From NCBI GenBank assembly GCA_017480115.1, contig JAFVBH010000043.1, positions 1-62,594 of the forward strand: a DNA stretch of 62,594 nucleotides, written 5' to 3'. This DNA comes from Clostridia bacterium. GTDB taxonomy: Bacteria; Bacillota; Clostridia; Oscillospirales; Acutalibacteraceae. A program made the translations under genes and the position numbers. The notes below the pieces were generated by a model. The model was not told the origin of the DNA and did not search any database. It saw nothing but the letters and a program-made list of their open reading frames with translations. Below, in pieces: positions 62,491 to 62,594 of this stretch. The first letter of the stretch is position 1; every line of letters begins with the position of its first letter.

Positions 62491-62594
62491 ATGTAAGGTC
62501 TCCAGTCAAGGGGCTGAACATAAAGTTAACAGACACTTAACAAACAGACCTGAATGTGTTGAATCAAAGAGCATAGCGGAAAGGCTATGATAAA

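Overview
The window reads as chromosomal DNA of a GC-rich, Gram-positive anaerobe of the class Clostridia, most likely an Oscillospirales/Ruminococcaceae-type gut bacterium (inference). Supporting signs are the Firmicutes gene orders rimP-nusA-rnpM-L7Ae-infB-rbfA-nrnA-truB-ribF, sufCBDSU, (radical SAM)-smc-ftsY and nadD-yqeK-rsfS, a CIRCE element in front of clpB, strong AGGAGG-type ribosome-binding sites, a rubredoxin-type flavoprotein and a cohesin/dockerin surface protein. No phage, integrase, transposase or CRISPR array was found.

Layout: 1-8711 is a long translation/RNA-metabolism operon that runs on into ribF and maf. 8776-10821 is proBA. 10995-15905 is the complete SUF iron-sulfur assembly operon. 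16296-18516 holds two cell-envelope genes, a C39-like peptidase and an amidase. 18578-19342 holds tRNA-His and tRNA-Gln separated by a MITE-like element and followed by a dense set of hairpins. 19343-19666 is a small pyrophosphatase-like protein.

20018-33932 is the most unusual stretch, about 14 kb on one strand. It holds a DUF4418/ABC-exporter group and a lipoprotein with a transglutaminase fold. Next come an Ftr1 iron permease, a P19-type periplasmic-like iron lipoprotein, a DUF2318 membrane ferredoxin-like protein, two FtsX/MacB-type permeases with their ATPase, and an FMN-binding lipoprotein. It closes with a small membrane-anchored protein carrying a bare flavinylation-type motif, followed by a diheme cytochrome b / flavoprotein / iron-sulfur (Frd/Sdh) trio. 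I read it as an Ftr1-P19 high-affinity iron-uptake system coupled to surface flavin chemistry, next to an anaerobic respiratory reductase. The leader DNA contains palindromes resembling DtxR/IdeR boxes.

34121-42255 mixes a LysM-CAP secreted protein, argGH on the minus strand with an ArgR-like box, a 40-codon gene with a near-consensus promoter, an LCP-like/transglutaminase-like pair, folE and an Elp3-like radical SAM gene. 42290-50944 is smc-ftsY-rdgB-yhbY, a YoaK-like membrane protein and proS; FtsY carries a long acidic C-terminal tail. 51095-52098 (minus) is a HEPN/MNT toxin-antitoxin pair and a small XRE-type regulator. 52204-54934 is CIRCE-clpB. 55191-59239 is nadD-yqeK-rsfS-leuS. 59273-62335 holds a high-molecular-weight rubredoxin and a cohesin-LRR-dockerin protein.

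Several intergenic gaps carry a dispersed, modular family of small palindromic repeats. Their stems are conserved by compensatory changes, and some copies abut promoters or a stop codon. All functional names are based on recognition of motifs and gene order by eye; no database search was run.
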